Below are positions 1 through 11,079 of a stretch of DNA of 64,000 bases, in pieces; the first letter of the stretch is position 1, and every line of letters starts with the position of its first letter. The notes under the pieces were generated by a model. That model saw only the letters and a program-made list of their open reading frames with translations, was not told the origin of the DNA and did not search any database. The position numbers were made by a program, and so were the translations under genes. Source of the DNA: Aquatica leii (taxonomy: Eukaryota; Arthropoda; Insecta; Coleoptera; Lampyridae); contig CM069432.1 in assembly GCA_035610365.1 (NCBI GenBank), positions 19,282,354 to 19,346,353 on the forward strand. Direction: 5' to 3'.

Positions 1-480
1 TTTCTAAACGTCGGTGATTTGGTCCTTGTCGATGTACACCAATTGAGTAACTCAGCTAAGCAGTTTACGTCCAAGCTCGCTCCTAGACGCGACGAACCGT
101 ATTTGATTATTAAGCGAAACTCGCCTACTTTTTACCAGGTAGCTCATATCCACGAACCGGATGTGCCCCTTGACAATTATCATGTTTCGGTTCTCAAGCC
201 GTATACTAAAGGAACGACGGAAATTCACAGCTGCCCTATCCGTCCACGATGAAGAACAAAAAAATCTAATGCGGTAAGCTCTGATCTTGCCTCAAATATT
301 TATCATTATGTTGCAGACGGCAAGGATCCTTCGAAACAAAGCCAAGTGACTGATGGCGTTTCTGTTACTCTTTCCAATCTTCTATCTTTACGTCGAAGTC
401 GGCGTCTCCAAGAACGTCATGAAACGTCACCTCATTACACAATCAATTTTCTTGGTTTACCCCGGAAAAACAAGTTTTGA
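1..480 (+). mobile_element. Ty3/gypsy pol 3' tail (fossil fragment)
   Basis: Positions 19-252 translate to the C-terminal part of a Ty3/gypsy integrase, with the usual GDLVLVDVH-like start, KLAPRRDEPY and a YHVSVLKPY tail. Such tails follow the catalytic core and precede the 3' LTR. A second stretch around 390-480 reads as a basic tail (RRSRRLQERHE, ending LPRKNKF) and may be the end of the same polyprotein. The element enters from the left edge, so its 5' part lies outside the window. No 3' LTR could be delimited downstream. It is a broken fossil; the family within Ty3/gypsy is not resolved. Confidence 0.7.
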
Positions 481-2790
481 AAGTAATCGATAAACGTATA
501 TGCATAACGTGTACGAATTCGTTTAAGTTAACAATTATTTCTGAAGTTAATCTTATATTTATTGTGCAACGTTAATATCCAATTAAATTCTAATTAAGTG
601 GCTGTAATTGTTTAGTTATCAGTTTTACTCAAGTCGTCTAAAATTACACTAAAATAATACCGCTACAGTTTGAATTTAACGCCAAATCACGACTTTACAA
701 GACAAATATCATCTGGCGTTATCAACATATTTATGTAATTTATGCTGCTTTTATTTTTTATTGTTAGCTGTTTCCGGTTCGTTTAATTCTTTAATCAAGT
801 TTCTACCACATTCGAATTCGTACCTTATTTTTATTTTCAATTATTCTAACATACTAAATACAACTATGATAAGATAATCATTTTTATGAAATAAAAAAAG
901 AAACTATAATCAAAATTAATGTTTGTAGTTAAATATATTTAAAAATTCGTTCAATTATTGGTAAATAAAATATATATAAAAAATGATATCGATAAAATCT
1001 GAAAAAAGTTTTTTTTGTCAGGGTAAAAACTTTTGACACTTTTTAGAATTATACAAAATCATATTTACATTAGCATCAAGCACACACAACTGTTTACTAT
1101 GTTTTTTTGTGTTCTGTTCTTGAATTCGAGCATACCTACAAATGTTTTACTATTTGTAAAACATTGATTTGAATTACTGGCGTTGACACTTACTGTGTTG
1201 TTAATTAATTTTGTGTCATTTGACCGTTAATCTGTGTTAATAAAATCTACACCAAAAATGTTTATATGCATCTTAAAGTCACCTCCAATCTCTTATTTAT
1301 TTTTATTTATTCTATACATATATGATGAGGAAATACAATAATTAAAATTATAACGTGAAAATAATATTTCATTTAGCGTATTACAGTATCCATTTGTTCT
1401 GTCCTGCAACACTAGCATTCAAAATCGTTTAAATTAAAAAAAATGTTTAATTCTAAAATTAGTTTAACATTAGTAACAAAAAAGTTTACAAATTCTTTTT
1501 TTTTGTAACTTTTGGTAATCAAAATTTAATCTTTTATAGCATTTCTATTACTACTTTTTAATGTAATTTAGTTTTATTAGTATATATGTACATTAATTTC
1601 TTCAAATCAATGTAAATTTAAATAACTGTACCTGTACACCAAATTTTAAAATATCTGATAATCTTCTCGACTAAAAAATGGTAACAAGACATTTTTGTTT
1701 TTTTTTAAATTATTGAATTTTTTGTCGGTGATATTCGTTCTCAAAGATGCATCATTATTGGTATCTTCAGAAAACTATAGAGTAATTTTCTCGATTTTTG
1801 TTTTGAATATATAAAACGTGTCCAAGATGAGAATGCACAGCATGGGAATCTTGTAATAGAAAATAAAAACATAAAAAAAATTATATTAAATTTTTATTAG
1901 AACAAAATTATTTTTACCACGACAGCTGTCGGAACACAGACTTCTAGGCGTGAGCTTGAATGAAACAAAAGTACACAGGTGTAAATTTCTTATAAAAAAC
2001 AGTATTTGGGCGCCAACGACCTTTAAATTGGTGATAAATAAAAAAACATTAAACATCTTATATCTAACTATTAACTGATATTAAATTCAAAAATAATAAA
2101 CGTATGCAAACAGTTTTGATAATTGAATAAGGTACAATTTAATTAATTTAAATTTAAGGCGTAATCATTAATCAATAATGCAGTTAATAAATCCAAAGCT
2201 GACTCACCAAATTAAATGTTACGTTATTGCAGATCTATTAATAGCACATTCTTCTCTAAAGTGTGAAGCTTTCTCCAGAACAAAATAATACTTATCGAAA
2301 TTCCATAAAATCACGAATTAAAATATCCTAACGGAATTAACGTTGAATATAAATTAAAAAGTAAAAAAAAACGCCAGACATAAAACCAAAAAGCATTAAC
2401 ATGAATAATTAAAATGGTTTTTTATTCCACATGAAACACTTACGTTGAAATACACAACGGCCTTGAATGAATCCTTTCTTAAAATATTGCGTCACATTAC
2501 GAAATTACAGTAATTAGTTGAAAAGAAGAAAAATTAATTTGTCGTTTTTAAGCCATTATTAAGAAAATTGTCAACCTAACGTGGTTGAAAACGGAAGTGT
2601 CGAACAAAGGTCGATTGTCGAAAGCAAGTACGACGCGACATTGTCAAATTGAATAAATTTAAATGCGAGATTTGCATAAAATAAGTGAATGCAAAAATTG
2701 AATTTTAAAAGTAACGAATTCTAACGGGACGTTACAAGAAAAAATATGGGTTGTTTATCGTTTTCAAAATTTTCCAAAAAATTCTACAAT
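481..2790. other. AT-rich interval, no gene seen
   Basis: Very AT-rich sequence with many poly-A and poly-T runs and no open frame of note on either strand. Position 1234 onward (TGTGTTAATAAAATCTACACC) looks vaguely like an LTR-type polyadenylation end, but no partner repeat was found. I see no RNA gene or recognisable element. Confidence 0.5.
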
Positions 2791-3734
2791 TTTTTGCACC
2801 TGGCGTACCTTTGCTCTTGGCAAGGTCGCTAGTCCTGTTCGTCTAAGGTTGAGTATGCTTTTTCATTGACCGTTTTCTTCCATTCCACTTTATTCTTTGC
2901 CACTTTTTTTGCTTCGCACCAGATAATATTTAGTGTTTGCTATTTGATTTTTTTCTTTTCTATTTTTCTGTTAGTCTTTCCACTTTTTTCCCAGTGGTAT
3001 TAACGTCTGGTGCTTGTCGCGTTATGTTTTTGCCTTGTTTTCTAAGTGTATGCCTTATCCATGTTCATTTCTGCTTTTTTATTGTCATTGCTGTTGGTTC
3101 TCTTCTGTTGTTTTTTAAGCTTCTTATTTCTTATCTTTTCTGGCCAAAATATTCTACATATTTTTCTTAAGCATTTGTATATATCTGTAGTTTCTATGTA
3201 GCGTTTTTGTTCTCCGCCCATGTTTCAGCTCCGTGCAGGAGAATGTTATTTTTATTTTCCTACTGATATTTTTAGTCTCCCAAACTTTTTTCAGTGAGTA
3301 AACTGCATTATGTGCTTTACATATTCTGGAAATTATTTTTTGCTTTGTGCTCCCTCTGCTGCTTACCATGCTTCATAAATAACTAATTTTTTCTATTATT
3401 TTTAGGTTTTTCTTTTAGTAGGGGTCATGTAGGATTTTGTTTATAATATTGCATGGATAATTATTTTATTAACTTTTTTAGAACATTAAGATTTTTTGTT
3501 TGGAACTGAGAACTACATAGCTTTAAAATTTTGTTTTTCATAGATTTAATTATGTTTATTTTTTATGGTGGGGTGTTTGGATAAATAATTGATAGTCCTA
3601 TTTAATGCAATAGGTTTGGTAACTTTGTAAATTCGGTAATTGTTTTCTCTAATATGATGGTAATTGTATTCAACTCCTCGAAAGTGTAGCCTATACAGGA
3701 AACCCCAGAGTTCGACAACGGGGTCAGACATGGG

Positions 3735-4180
3735 CCAGTACTGGGAAACCTAAGTTTGGTGTACCTGTATTGGCCCAGACTTGGCCCAGGATTGGGTAGC
3801 TCAGCCTCGGCCATTCCATGAGGACCCAAGCTTAGGCCTAGACTGGTTGACCCAGCTTCGGCCATGCAAATTATAAGCCAAGCTTGGCCCAAGTTTGTAT
3901 AACCCATCCTTGGCCATTCCATGAGAATCCAAGTTTGGCCCAAGCCTGGATAACCCAGCCTTGGCCATTCCATGGGGACCCAAGCTTGGTCCTACACTGG
4001 TTGACTTATCCTCGGCCATGCCAATTCTTACCCAAGCTTAGCCCAAGCTTGTATAACCCATCCTTGGCCATTCCATGAGAATCCAAGTTTGGCTGGATAA
4101 CCCAGCCATCCTATTCCATAGGGACCCAAGCTTAGTTCAAGACTGGTTGACCCAGCCTTGGCTAAGGCTGGATTATCCAA
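3735..4180. repeat. 51-bp minisatellite with 153-bp higher order
   Basis: Copies of a roughly 51-bp unit around the core TTGGCCATTCCATG start near 3806, 3910, 3961, 4063 and 4107. The alternation of about 102 and 51 bp gives a higher-order period near 153 bp (three variant units). All units share CCCAAGCTTGGCCCAAG-like text. The period is a multiple of three, which explains several overlapping open frames of 60-120 codons on both strands that are not genes. Confidence 0.8.
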
Positions 4181-4929
4181 GAAAATAGCAATAATAATTT
4201 TTTTCAATGTTAAAAATTTTAAAAAAATTGGTTAATAAGTTGAGTTATGTTAATATCGAAAGTGTAGAATTGAAACTTGAGCCGTTCGGTTACGTATGGC
4301 GAGATTCGGGTATTTTCGTTTAGCGCAGCCGCCATCCTTGTTTACATCATCTGTTAGTGAAATGTAAAATTTTTCTCATTGCTAGAGTAGTAAAGGTGAT
4401 GAATCAAATCTCCGAGATTCAGTTATACAGTCATTGAATTGAACCTTCAAATATAATTTCTTTTGTTTACTCCGCAATTATCACGAGGCAAGGCTACTAA
4501 AAGTAATTATGTCTGATTCTTACCTTAGAGTTTAAAGATGGCGTGTGTTCAATAAACCAAAAAAGTTTTGAATAAAAAAACTAATTTAGATGTTAACCGG
4601 CAAAGTTTAAATAATCAAAGTGTAAACATCAGCTGTGTGAGTGACGTTAATGACCCTAGTGATACAGAAAACCAAAAAATATCAAACAAAAGGTGCCAAA
4701 ATGAGTTTAACTTGAATGTGAACTAGTGATGGTGAATAATAACTGTACTAGCTAAATGTTAATATAATTTAAGACGAGATCTAAATAGTAATTAAAAAAC
4801 TGTATGTAATTTAAATAGTACATAATACAAGTAATAACAATAAAGTGTAACTACGTTCATACAATTATTTATTCCATTGTTTTATTAATGCTTAATTCTT
4901 GGCATTTAATTTTGAGCTAGTTTTAGCAA

Positions 4930-5215
4930 TTAAGCGTGGCCCAGTACTGGCAACTAAGCATGGCCCAGGTCTGGCAACTGAGCATGACCCAGGTCTGGCA
5001 ACTGAGCATGGCCCAGGTCTGGCAACTGAGCATGGCCCAGGTCTGGCAGCTGAGCATGGCCCAGGTCTGGCAACTGAGCATGGCCCAGGCCTAGCGACCA
5101 GGACTGGGCCATGATTATCATTCCAGATTTTTTCCAAAGCTGGCCCAAGCCTGGCATATAGGCTTGGCCCAGGCTTGTACAGACTTGGGCCAAGCCTGGA
5201 CCAAGCCTGGGCCTA
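4930..5215. repeat. 24-bp minisatellite (TGGCCCAGG core)
   Basis: At least six near-perfect head-to-tail copies of a 24-bp unit (GCATGGCCCAGGTCTGGCAA plus CTGA) run from about 4945 to 5095, then decay into looser TTGGCCCAGGC repeats up to 5215. It shares the GGCCCA(A/G)G core with the 51-bp array 750 bp away. Again the period is divisible by three, so long open frames arise by default and should not be called genes. Confidence 0.85.
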
Positions 5216-7125
5216 TGGTACTTTCCTCTATGGGAGGTAGTGTTAACTCCAGTGACGTGACGTCATCATTTACGGAAGAATTAATATAACCGCGAACACC
5301 ATAAATAAATGGTTACCCGATATACACACTTTCACTCAGCTTGCCACAATATTCTATTTCATATCCACATGGATGTGTGTGAAATACTTAACAATGAAAG
5401 CTTTGGAAAATAAAATCGTGTTTAAAATTTGACATTTTTGTCCCTATTCCAACAACATAAAGTGGGCATACCAAGAATAAATTTTATGCAGGTGACAAAC
5501 ATATTAAAGCATTTTTAACATAAAAAATCTGTTGGAGTTTGTTTTTCTGACCATATCTTCTAAAGTAGTATGTGCTTTGATTAAATCAGATAGTATGTTA
5601 TCTATTCCCGCTGTTTTTCTTTTTCTATTTCTGAGAGTCACAATTGCTTTTTTTATATTTTTTTCCAAATTCTTACAAACTTATATTTGGATCTCCGTTT
5701 TGGTCTTAGTTGGATGTCACTTGACCTATGTTGGTTTGTTTTGTATACATTCCTGTAAAGTACTCGCCACCGATCTCTTCTTTATTTTTTCTTCTGTTGC
5801 GCACATTTTCCCTGTTTTTGTTCTCTTGTTTTTGTATTGCGTGTATATGTCTTTTCTGTTATATTTTTTACTTTGTCGTACAATTTTTGCATCTTCTGCA
5901 TCCCAAACTTGCTATTCCACGAATGATCTTCTGTTTTTCTTTATATTTAATTTGAATTTTTTGTTTTTCTTGCGAAATTGTGTTTGTAATATTTTTTTAT
6001 ACATTTTAATTTTTTTTGCATTGTAAGTACTAATTTATTTAAATTTTAGTGTTTTCTTTATTATTAATTGTTTTAAGCGAAGTTTGTGATATCCATGGTC
6101 TGTTATTGTTTTTTACAGGCTCTACGTATTTGTTTGCTGCTAGTGTGATAGTCATTTTTTAGTTCTGTCTGATTTCTTCTATGTTCTTTCCTTTCAGGTC
6201 CTCTATGTTTCAAATTTCTTGGTCTACCTTTTTTGATATTGTTCGCATAGTTTTTCATGTGTTACTAGTTCTTTTACGTTGTATTTCTTCTTTGCGTTCT
6301 TTTTGGTATAGTTGGCTTTAAAGTTTATTTTAATTTGTACTTTTACGAGGTTATGGTTTGACCCTATATCTGCTCCCCTCATAGCTCTTACGTTTTGAGA
6401 GGGTTTTTCCATTCTTGTTCTATGATTATGTGGTCAATTTGATTTATTGTGGTTCTTGATGGTAAAGTCTATGTAGTTTTATGAATGTTTTTATGGTTAA
6501 ATAGCACCCCTCCCCCAATTACTAATTTGTTTATGTTGCAAAATTTTATTAATTTTTGTTGGTTTTTGTTCAGTTCTCCAATTCCATGTTTTCTCATCAC
6601 TTTTTCGTTGTCTTTATTACGTTTCTCCACTTTTGCACTCCAGTTACTTATCAGAATTTTTATGTGTCTTTTGTTCTTTTTACGTACTGTTTCTAGCAGT
6701 GATTTAATTTGGTCGTAAATTTCATGTTTTTCTTTCTCTTGTTTTTCATTTATGAGAGCATATACGTTTATAATTATGATGTTTTCTTAAATCTGACTCA
6801 TATGATTTGTTTAGTATTAGTGCTACCCTCTTTTTTGTCTTTAACTCCTGATTATATTATTTTGTTCCCGCATTGTTGAGTAACGCATCTTTTGATTTTG
6901 CTCTCATTAATTTCTCTGTCATTTTTTCTACTTTACATAGTTCACGTTCCAGCAAACAATGTAAAATTTCATTATTGTCTCTATTTTTACTTTATTTTGT
7001 TTTATTTGTGTTTTCTTGTTTTTCTTTTTTATTTTTACTATATTTTTTTTCTATTTCTATATTTCTTTTGCTTGAGTGTTTTGCCAACCGACTTTGTGTC
7101 CATATTACTTTGGGTTTAGCCTGTT

Positions 7126-7850
7126 TTAGTGTTTCTCGTTTATGGTTTGCCCTATTACTGTTATTAGTTTTCTGTAATGCTTGATCTTCCGGCGATGTTT
7201 CCACTCTTCAATATCTCTCGTTTTTTCGTGTTTTTCACGTGTATCACTTTCCAGTTGCGCGATTGTATACAATTTACTATTTATGATTAATTTATTTCCT
7301 ACTAGTGTTGGTCTATAGTTTTTCGCTCTAGCTTCTTTCATATAGTCAATTAATTTTCTTTTTTGTACCTGTATCTGTATGGTGTACTCTTCAGAGATCC
7401 AGACATTTGTCTTTTTTAGCTATTTTGCGACTTTTTTTTCATGAGAAATTCTTGGCGTTCTTCTATTGTGTAGTTTCATCCTAATGCTTTTTATTTCAGA
7501 TATTTAAGTTTCAATATTAACTGTTATGTTTATTTCTCTCAGCATTGTCTTTATTTTTTATTTAATTGTAACTTCCGCTCCTTCGATTCCTTGTATGTAC
7601 TACAATTTCTTTTACCAGTTTTTTGTTTCATTACTTCTAATCTTTTACTTTGCTCTGCGATTTGCATGTTCATTTTTTCATTTTCTGCTTTCAGTTCCTT
7701 ACTCTCACTTTTTATGTTTTCCACTTCCGTCTGTAGCACATCAATTTTCATTTCTATGCTGTATTTCTCTCGTTCATTATATCGAGTTTTTCCTTAATTT
7801 TTTTAATAGCGTTTCCATTTTCGTTATTAATTTTTATTGTATCGGTATTT
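7126..7850 (-). pseudogene. LINE ORF1-like coiled-coil region
   Basis: In minus-strand reading, 7850-7551 gives a heptad-rich charged segment (EVENIKSESKELKAENEKM) typical of the coiled coil at the start of LINE ORF1 proteins, which form RNA-binding trimers. Beyond a frameshift, 7341-7126 gives ARAKNYRPTLVGNKLIINSK, the kind of basic C-terminal block that ends with IINGKLYTI-like text in these proteins. The two parts lie in order and on the same strand as the endonuclease and reverse transcriptase remnants downstream. The reading is broken and codes for nothing usable. Confidence 0.55.
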
Positions 7851-7890
7851 GTTTAAAATTTAAATTTTTTTTGTGTATAAACATCTAAAC

Positions 7891-8338
7891 ATATTATAAA
7901 CGACTGTTTATTTAAACGCAATTCTTTAACATTTGAGCTTGTTATCACGCCATCTTCAATGTTACTCATGCGCCGTGGAAATGTTTACGTATCGGACCAC
8001 TACGTTTTAACTTATGCTGGATGTTGTGTAATTAATATGACAATGTAGATCTAGGTTCAAAAACACAGCTGTATTGTGTATTTTGTAAGAACCGTATAAA
8101 CAACTAATTTAAGGTTATATTAAGCTTCACTTATTGTGATTCGAAAATTGTTTGGCGCTCGTGAGGTAAGGAGTAGGTGGCGCAGATCAGTTCTTATGTT
8201 GCCGGATCTGTTCAGAGTAGCTTAGATTTCGTTGGTCAGTTAACAACAGTTAAAAAGAACACTGCTATAAAGCTTATAAAGATGTCACACAAAATAGATT
8301 GAATACACTTGGAAAAGTTGTAACTAACAATAACATAA
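7891..8338. other. Unannotated flank between LINE and Gypsy-1
   Basis: AT-rich sequence between the 5' end of the LINE and the 5' LTR of Gypsy-1. No open frame or repeat recognised. The last four bases (ATAA, 8335-8338) are the target-site copy of Gypsy-1. Confidence 0.5.
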
Positions 8339-8794
8339 TGAAACGTTCGAGAAATTATTTGCAAATGCAAGAGCCTTCTAGAAGCTGTTATCCATCTTCT
8401 AGAAGATATACCGAAAAGTAGGGAACGCTCCAGAAGGATTTCCGTATGTGTATATATACCGACGAGACAGATCGTAGGTCAGTTATTGCTGGAATGTGAA
8501 TGCAGCAGTGTTAAGAAGATTATCAAGTGGAAATAAATCGTTAGCACGCGTGTGTCTACATAAATATACCGAGAATAATCGTGTACGTGATTTTTAGTGT
8601 AAACAAGTGTGAGGCTGTCCGAGGACGTTATCTTATCTTTTTTTAAGTGATATAAATTATAGTGTAAGTGTTTTTATTAAATATTATTAGATTTTATTAG
8701 TTCGGTTAATTTAAAAGTGTACATATTTCTAGAATAAGTAAACGTATTTTTAGTCGTTTAAATAAATTAGTTTTTAATAATAAAAGACGCTACA
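8339..8794 (+). repeat. Gypsy-1 5' LTR
   Basis: 456-bp LTR beginning TGAAACGTTCGAG and ending GACGCTACA. It matches 14506-14966 almost base for base. GTATATATACCG near 8450 is a plausible TATA region, and AATAAATTAG/AATAATAAAAG near the end is a plausible polyadenylation region. Followed immediately by TTGGTG, the expected primer-site start. Confidence 0.95.
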
Positions 8795-9092
8795 TTGGTG
8801 TTACGGTGTGAAGGTCGCGATTTTTATTAGTGTAAATACCATTAAGCAATCTAATATCGCTCCCGTAATTGATTGTGTAAATAACTGTTCGCGATACGCG
8901 TGTTTATTTATAAAGTATAAAATAGTGTTTATTAAACTTTTTCTTTTAACAAGTGCGTGTTCGCGATATTAATTAAAGTCGTTTCCGTGGTTTAATATTA
9001 ACAAGTGGATCGTTATTAAAATTTTTTGTTATTCAAAAACTGCATTTTAAAAAGTAGTGTATTTAAACTTTATATTCGTGTTATATTTAAAT

Positions 9093-10300
9093 TTATGCCG
9101 GTGACGCGTTCGCAAGCAGTTAAAATGGATGCAAAATTATTTGAATTTCTTGAATCAATAAAAAATGGTCAAGAATCGATGAATAGAAAAATGGAAGAAA
9201 ATTCGCAAAAAATAGAAGAAAAGTTTTACGAAAATTCACAGAAAATTGAAGAAAAACTGTCGGAAAATTCTAGAAAAATGGAAGAAGTTTAAAAGAAGAA
9301 ATACGAGCGAGCATGGAAAATCAAATAAAGACTATTGAGGAACAAATACAAGTTAGTGTAGGAAACCAAATCAAAATTGTGCAAGAGGAAACCCAAGCAG
9401 ATATGTTAAATTTAAAAGAAGAAATTTGCGAATCTATGAATGAGAAAATGGAAGCAATAGAGGACAAACTAGAAGACAGAATGAAACTGCTTGAAGAAAG
9501 AATAAGTCAATTGAATTGTCACGGCGAAGGAAGCGTCACGAGTGAAGATTTAATAATGGACCATCGAGAAGAAAACACTCACAAGTTCAAAGTTGTACCA
9601 CCGAATTTTGATGGTAAAGTTCCATGGTCAACCTACTACAAGCAGTTTGAAGCCGCAGCTACAGCTAATGGTTGGAGCAACAAGCAGAAAGCGACGTCTT
9701 TGATAGTGTCCTTACGTGGAGAAGCGCTTGGAATTCTACAAACTGTTCCGGACCATCTGCAAGAAAATTACGAACTATTAATATCACGATTAGAAATGAG
9801 ATATGGAAACGCCCATCTTCAACAAGTCTATCAAGCTCAAATTAAAAATCGGGTTCAGAAAGCTGCCGAAAGTCTTCAAGAGTTTGAGGCTGACATCGCT
9901 AGATTAACGCGGCTTGCGTATTCTACAGCACCAGATACCCTCTTGGAGCAGTTGGCTATTCAAACCTTTGTAGACGGCCTCCGAGACAACAAAACGCAGC
10001 AGACTCTCCGGTTAGCTCGACCAAAGACATTGGATGACGCTTTGGTGCATGCTTTGCAGTTTGAAGCAGCAAAACAAGCATCGCAACGAGATGGTCATAG
10101 ACTCTGCTGTGCTACAGAAGTACTCGCGCAGACACTGGAAAGCATCGAGGAGATAGCGCGACGAATACTTAGGGAAAGAGGAGTGACAGCTTTGAACTGC
10201 AATGAAATAGGCCATGTACGACGGCATCGTACTAAACCTAAGAAGAGGACAAGAAAAGCGCTCGATAATTTGGAACGAGGCGAGCAAAAAAAACAAAAAG
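9093..10300 (+). mobile_element. Gypsy-1 gag region
   Basis: Starts with MPVTRSQAVKM. The N-terminal 70 residues carry repeated ENSQKIEEK units that look like an extended coiled coil. From about 9590 the capsid-type gag domain follows (VPPNFDGKVPWSTYYKQFE, then LRGEALGILQTV and a helical LQEFEADIARLT block), as in gag proteins of insect Ty3/gypsy elements. A zinc-knuckle-like stretch is seen near 10195. Gag would package the element RNA. The same gene with the same MPVTR start is seen in Gypsy-2 at 22341. Fossil; part of a broken element. Confidence 0.85.
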
Positions 10301-10349
10301 TAATCTCATCTAGTCAGACTCCGGAGATTACAATCCAAATGGAATCGCC

Positions 10350-10653
10350 TAGGGAGCAATTTCATGGCAAGATCAATGGGAGAAGCGTCCAGTTACTGGT
10401 TGACACAGGAGCGACAAAGATCATCATTCGTCCTGACATCTTATTGGAAAACGAGAAGAAATCACCAGTAACAGTACGACTTCAAACGGCGACGGGCGAA
10501 GAAATACCTACTCACGGACATGTCAAAGTAACCATTGGTTTGGGAAATGGAGTACTCGACCATCAAGTACTGGTAGCCGACATCACGGAAAAAGTTATCC
10601 TGGGAATGGACGTGATAAAGAAGTATGGGTTCCATTTGGATATGAAGAACTAG
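10350..10653 (+). mobile_element. Gypsy-1 aspartic protease region
   Basis: Retropepsin-type signature QLLVDTGATKIIIR with the catalytic DTG triad, followed by the second-half motif VILGMDVIKKYGF. It lies between gag and reverse transcriptase, the normal place. The enzyme would cleave the gag-pol polyprotein. The same block is visible in Gypsy-2 near 25060-25200. Confidence 0.85.
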
Positions 10654-11079
10654 GTCCTGAAGATCGACAATGAAGAAATTCCTTTTCATTCGTCAGAAAA
10701 GGCAGCCGTGCGAGTCTTATTGAGTGAAGACGTGACTCTGCCTGCAAGGACTGAAAGTGTGGTGATGGCACGCCTAGATGGAAGTCTCTGGGAAGGCTAC
10801 ATACGCGCGATTGAACCAATGGAGGGCGGCTTAGTTGAAAAGAGACTACTCGTTGGCAGAGCTTTAGTACGAGTAAAGAACACGATGCCAGTAAGGATCT
10901 TAAACATTAACTCAGATCCTGTAACGTTGAAAAAAAGACCGTGGTAGGCAAATGCACGCCAGTATCACAAATTGTGAGATGCGTGAAGTCGAACGAAGAT
11001 ACGTCGCCGAAGAAGTGTCCACAACATCTATTGGACATTCTTACCACTAAATGCCAAAACCTCAGCCAAGACCAGCTGG

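Larger units (their letters stand above)
3690..5235. mobile_element. Insertion carrying two minisatellites (possible MITE)
   Basis: This block sits between the reverse-transcriptase start (5530) and the C-terminal part (3369) of the minus-strand LINE. It contains two tandem arrays, 3735-4180 and 4930-5215, separated by about 700 bp of unique AT-rich sequence. The ends resemble short inverted repeats: CCTATACAGGAAACCCC at 3691 and, on the other strand at the right end, CCCATAGAGGAAAGTACC. GTAG occurs just outside both ends. A non-autonomous DNA transposon with internal minisatellites is a reasonable guess; the inverted repeats are imperfect and the boundaries uncertain. Confidence 0.4.
2790..7890 (-). 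mobile_element. LINE (non-LTR retrotransposon), interrupted
   Basis: A minus-strand LINE recognisable in pieces, 5' end near 7890 and 3' end near 2800. From 7850 to about 7550 lies a coiled-coil ORF1-like segment, followed near 7340-7126 by a basic block with NKLIINSKLYTIAQLE. The end of an APE-type endonuclease lies at 6720-6224 (NKLVIGGG, NQIDHI, RGADIGSNHNLV; families of this kind are often mis-annotated as craniofacial development protein 2-like). The start of the reverse transcriptase is at 5620-5530 (AGIDNILSDLIKA). After a gap of about 1.8 kb the C-terminal part resumes at 3369-2830 (AHNAVYSLKKVW, then EAKKVAKNKVEWKKTV). The catalytic core of the reverse transcriptase is not found, so it is lost as well as interrupted. 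Many stops and frameshifts; inactive. Clade not assigned. Confidence 0.75.

Noticed and set aside
3602-4078. Three overlapping open frames of 64-123 codons on both strands
   Set aside because: They arise from a tandem repeat whose period is a multiple of three; the repeated WPRLGY/GPSLG-type text is repeat, not protein.
4892-5193. Repetitive Gly/Pro-rich frames (VARPGPCS units) that resemble a collagen-like or antigen protein
   Set aside because: Product of the 24-bp minisatellite; open in several frames of both strands.
3690-5235. Tandem repeats as a CRISPR array
   Set aside because: Units are contiguous with no unique spacers, and the window is eukaryotic.
5532-7888. Long Phe/Leu-rich plus-strand frames that look like membrane proteins
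   Set aside because: They are the complement of an A-rich minus-strand LINE with recognisable endonuclease and reverse-transcriptase text.
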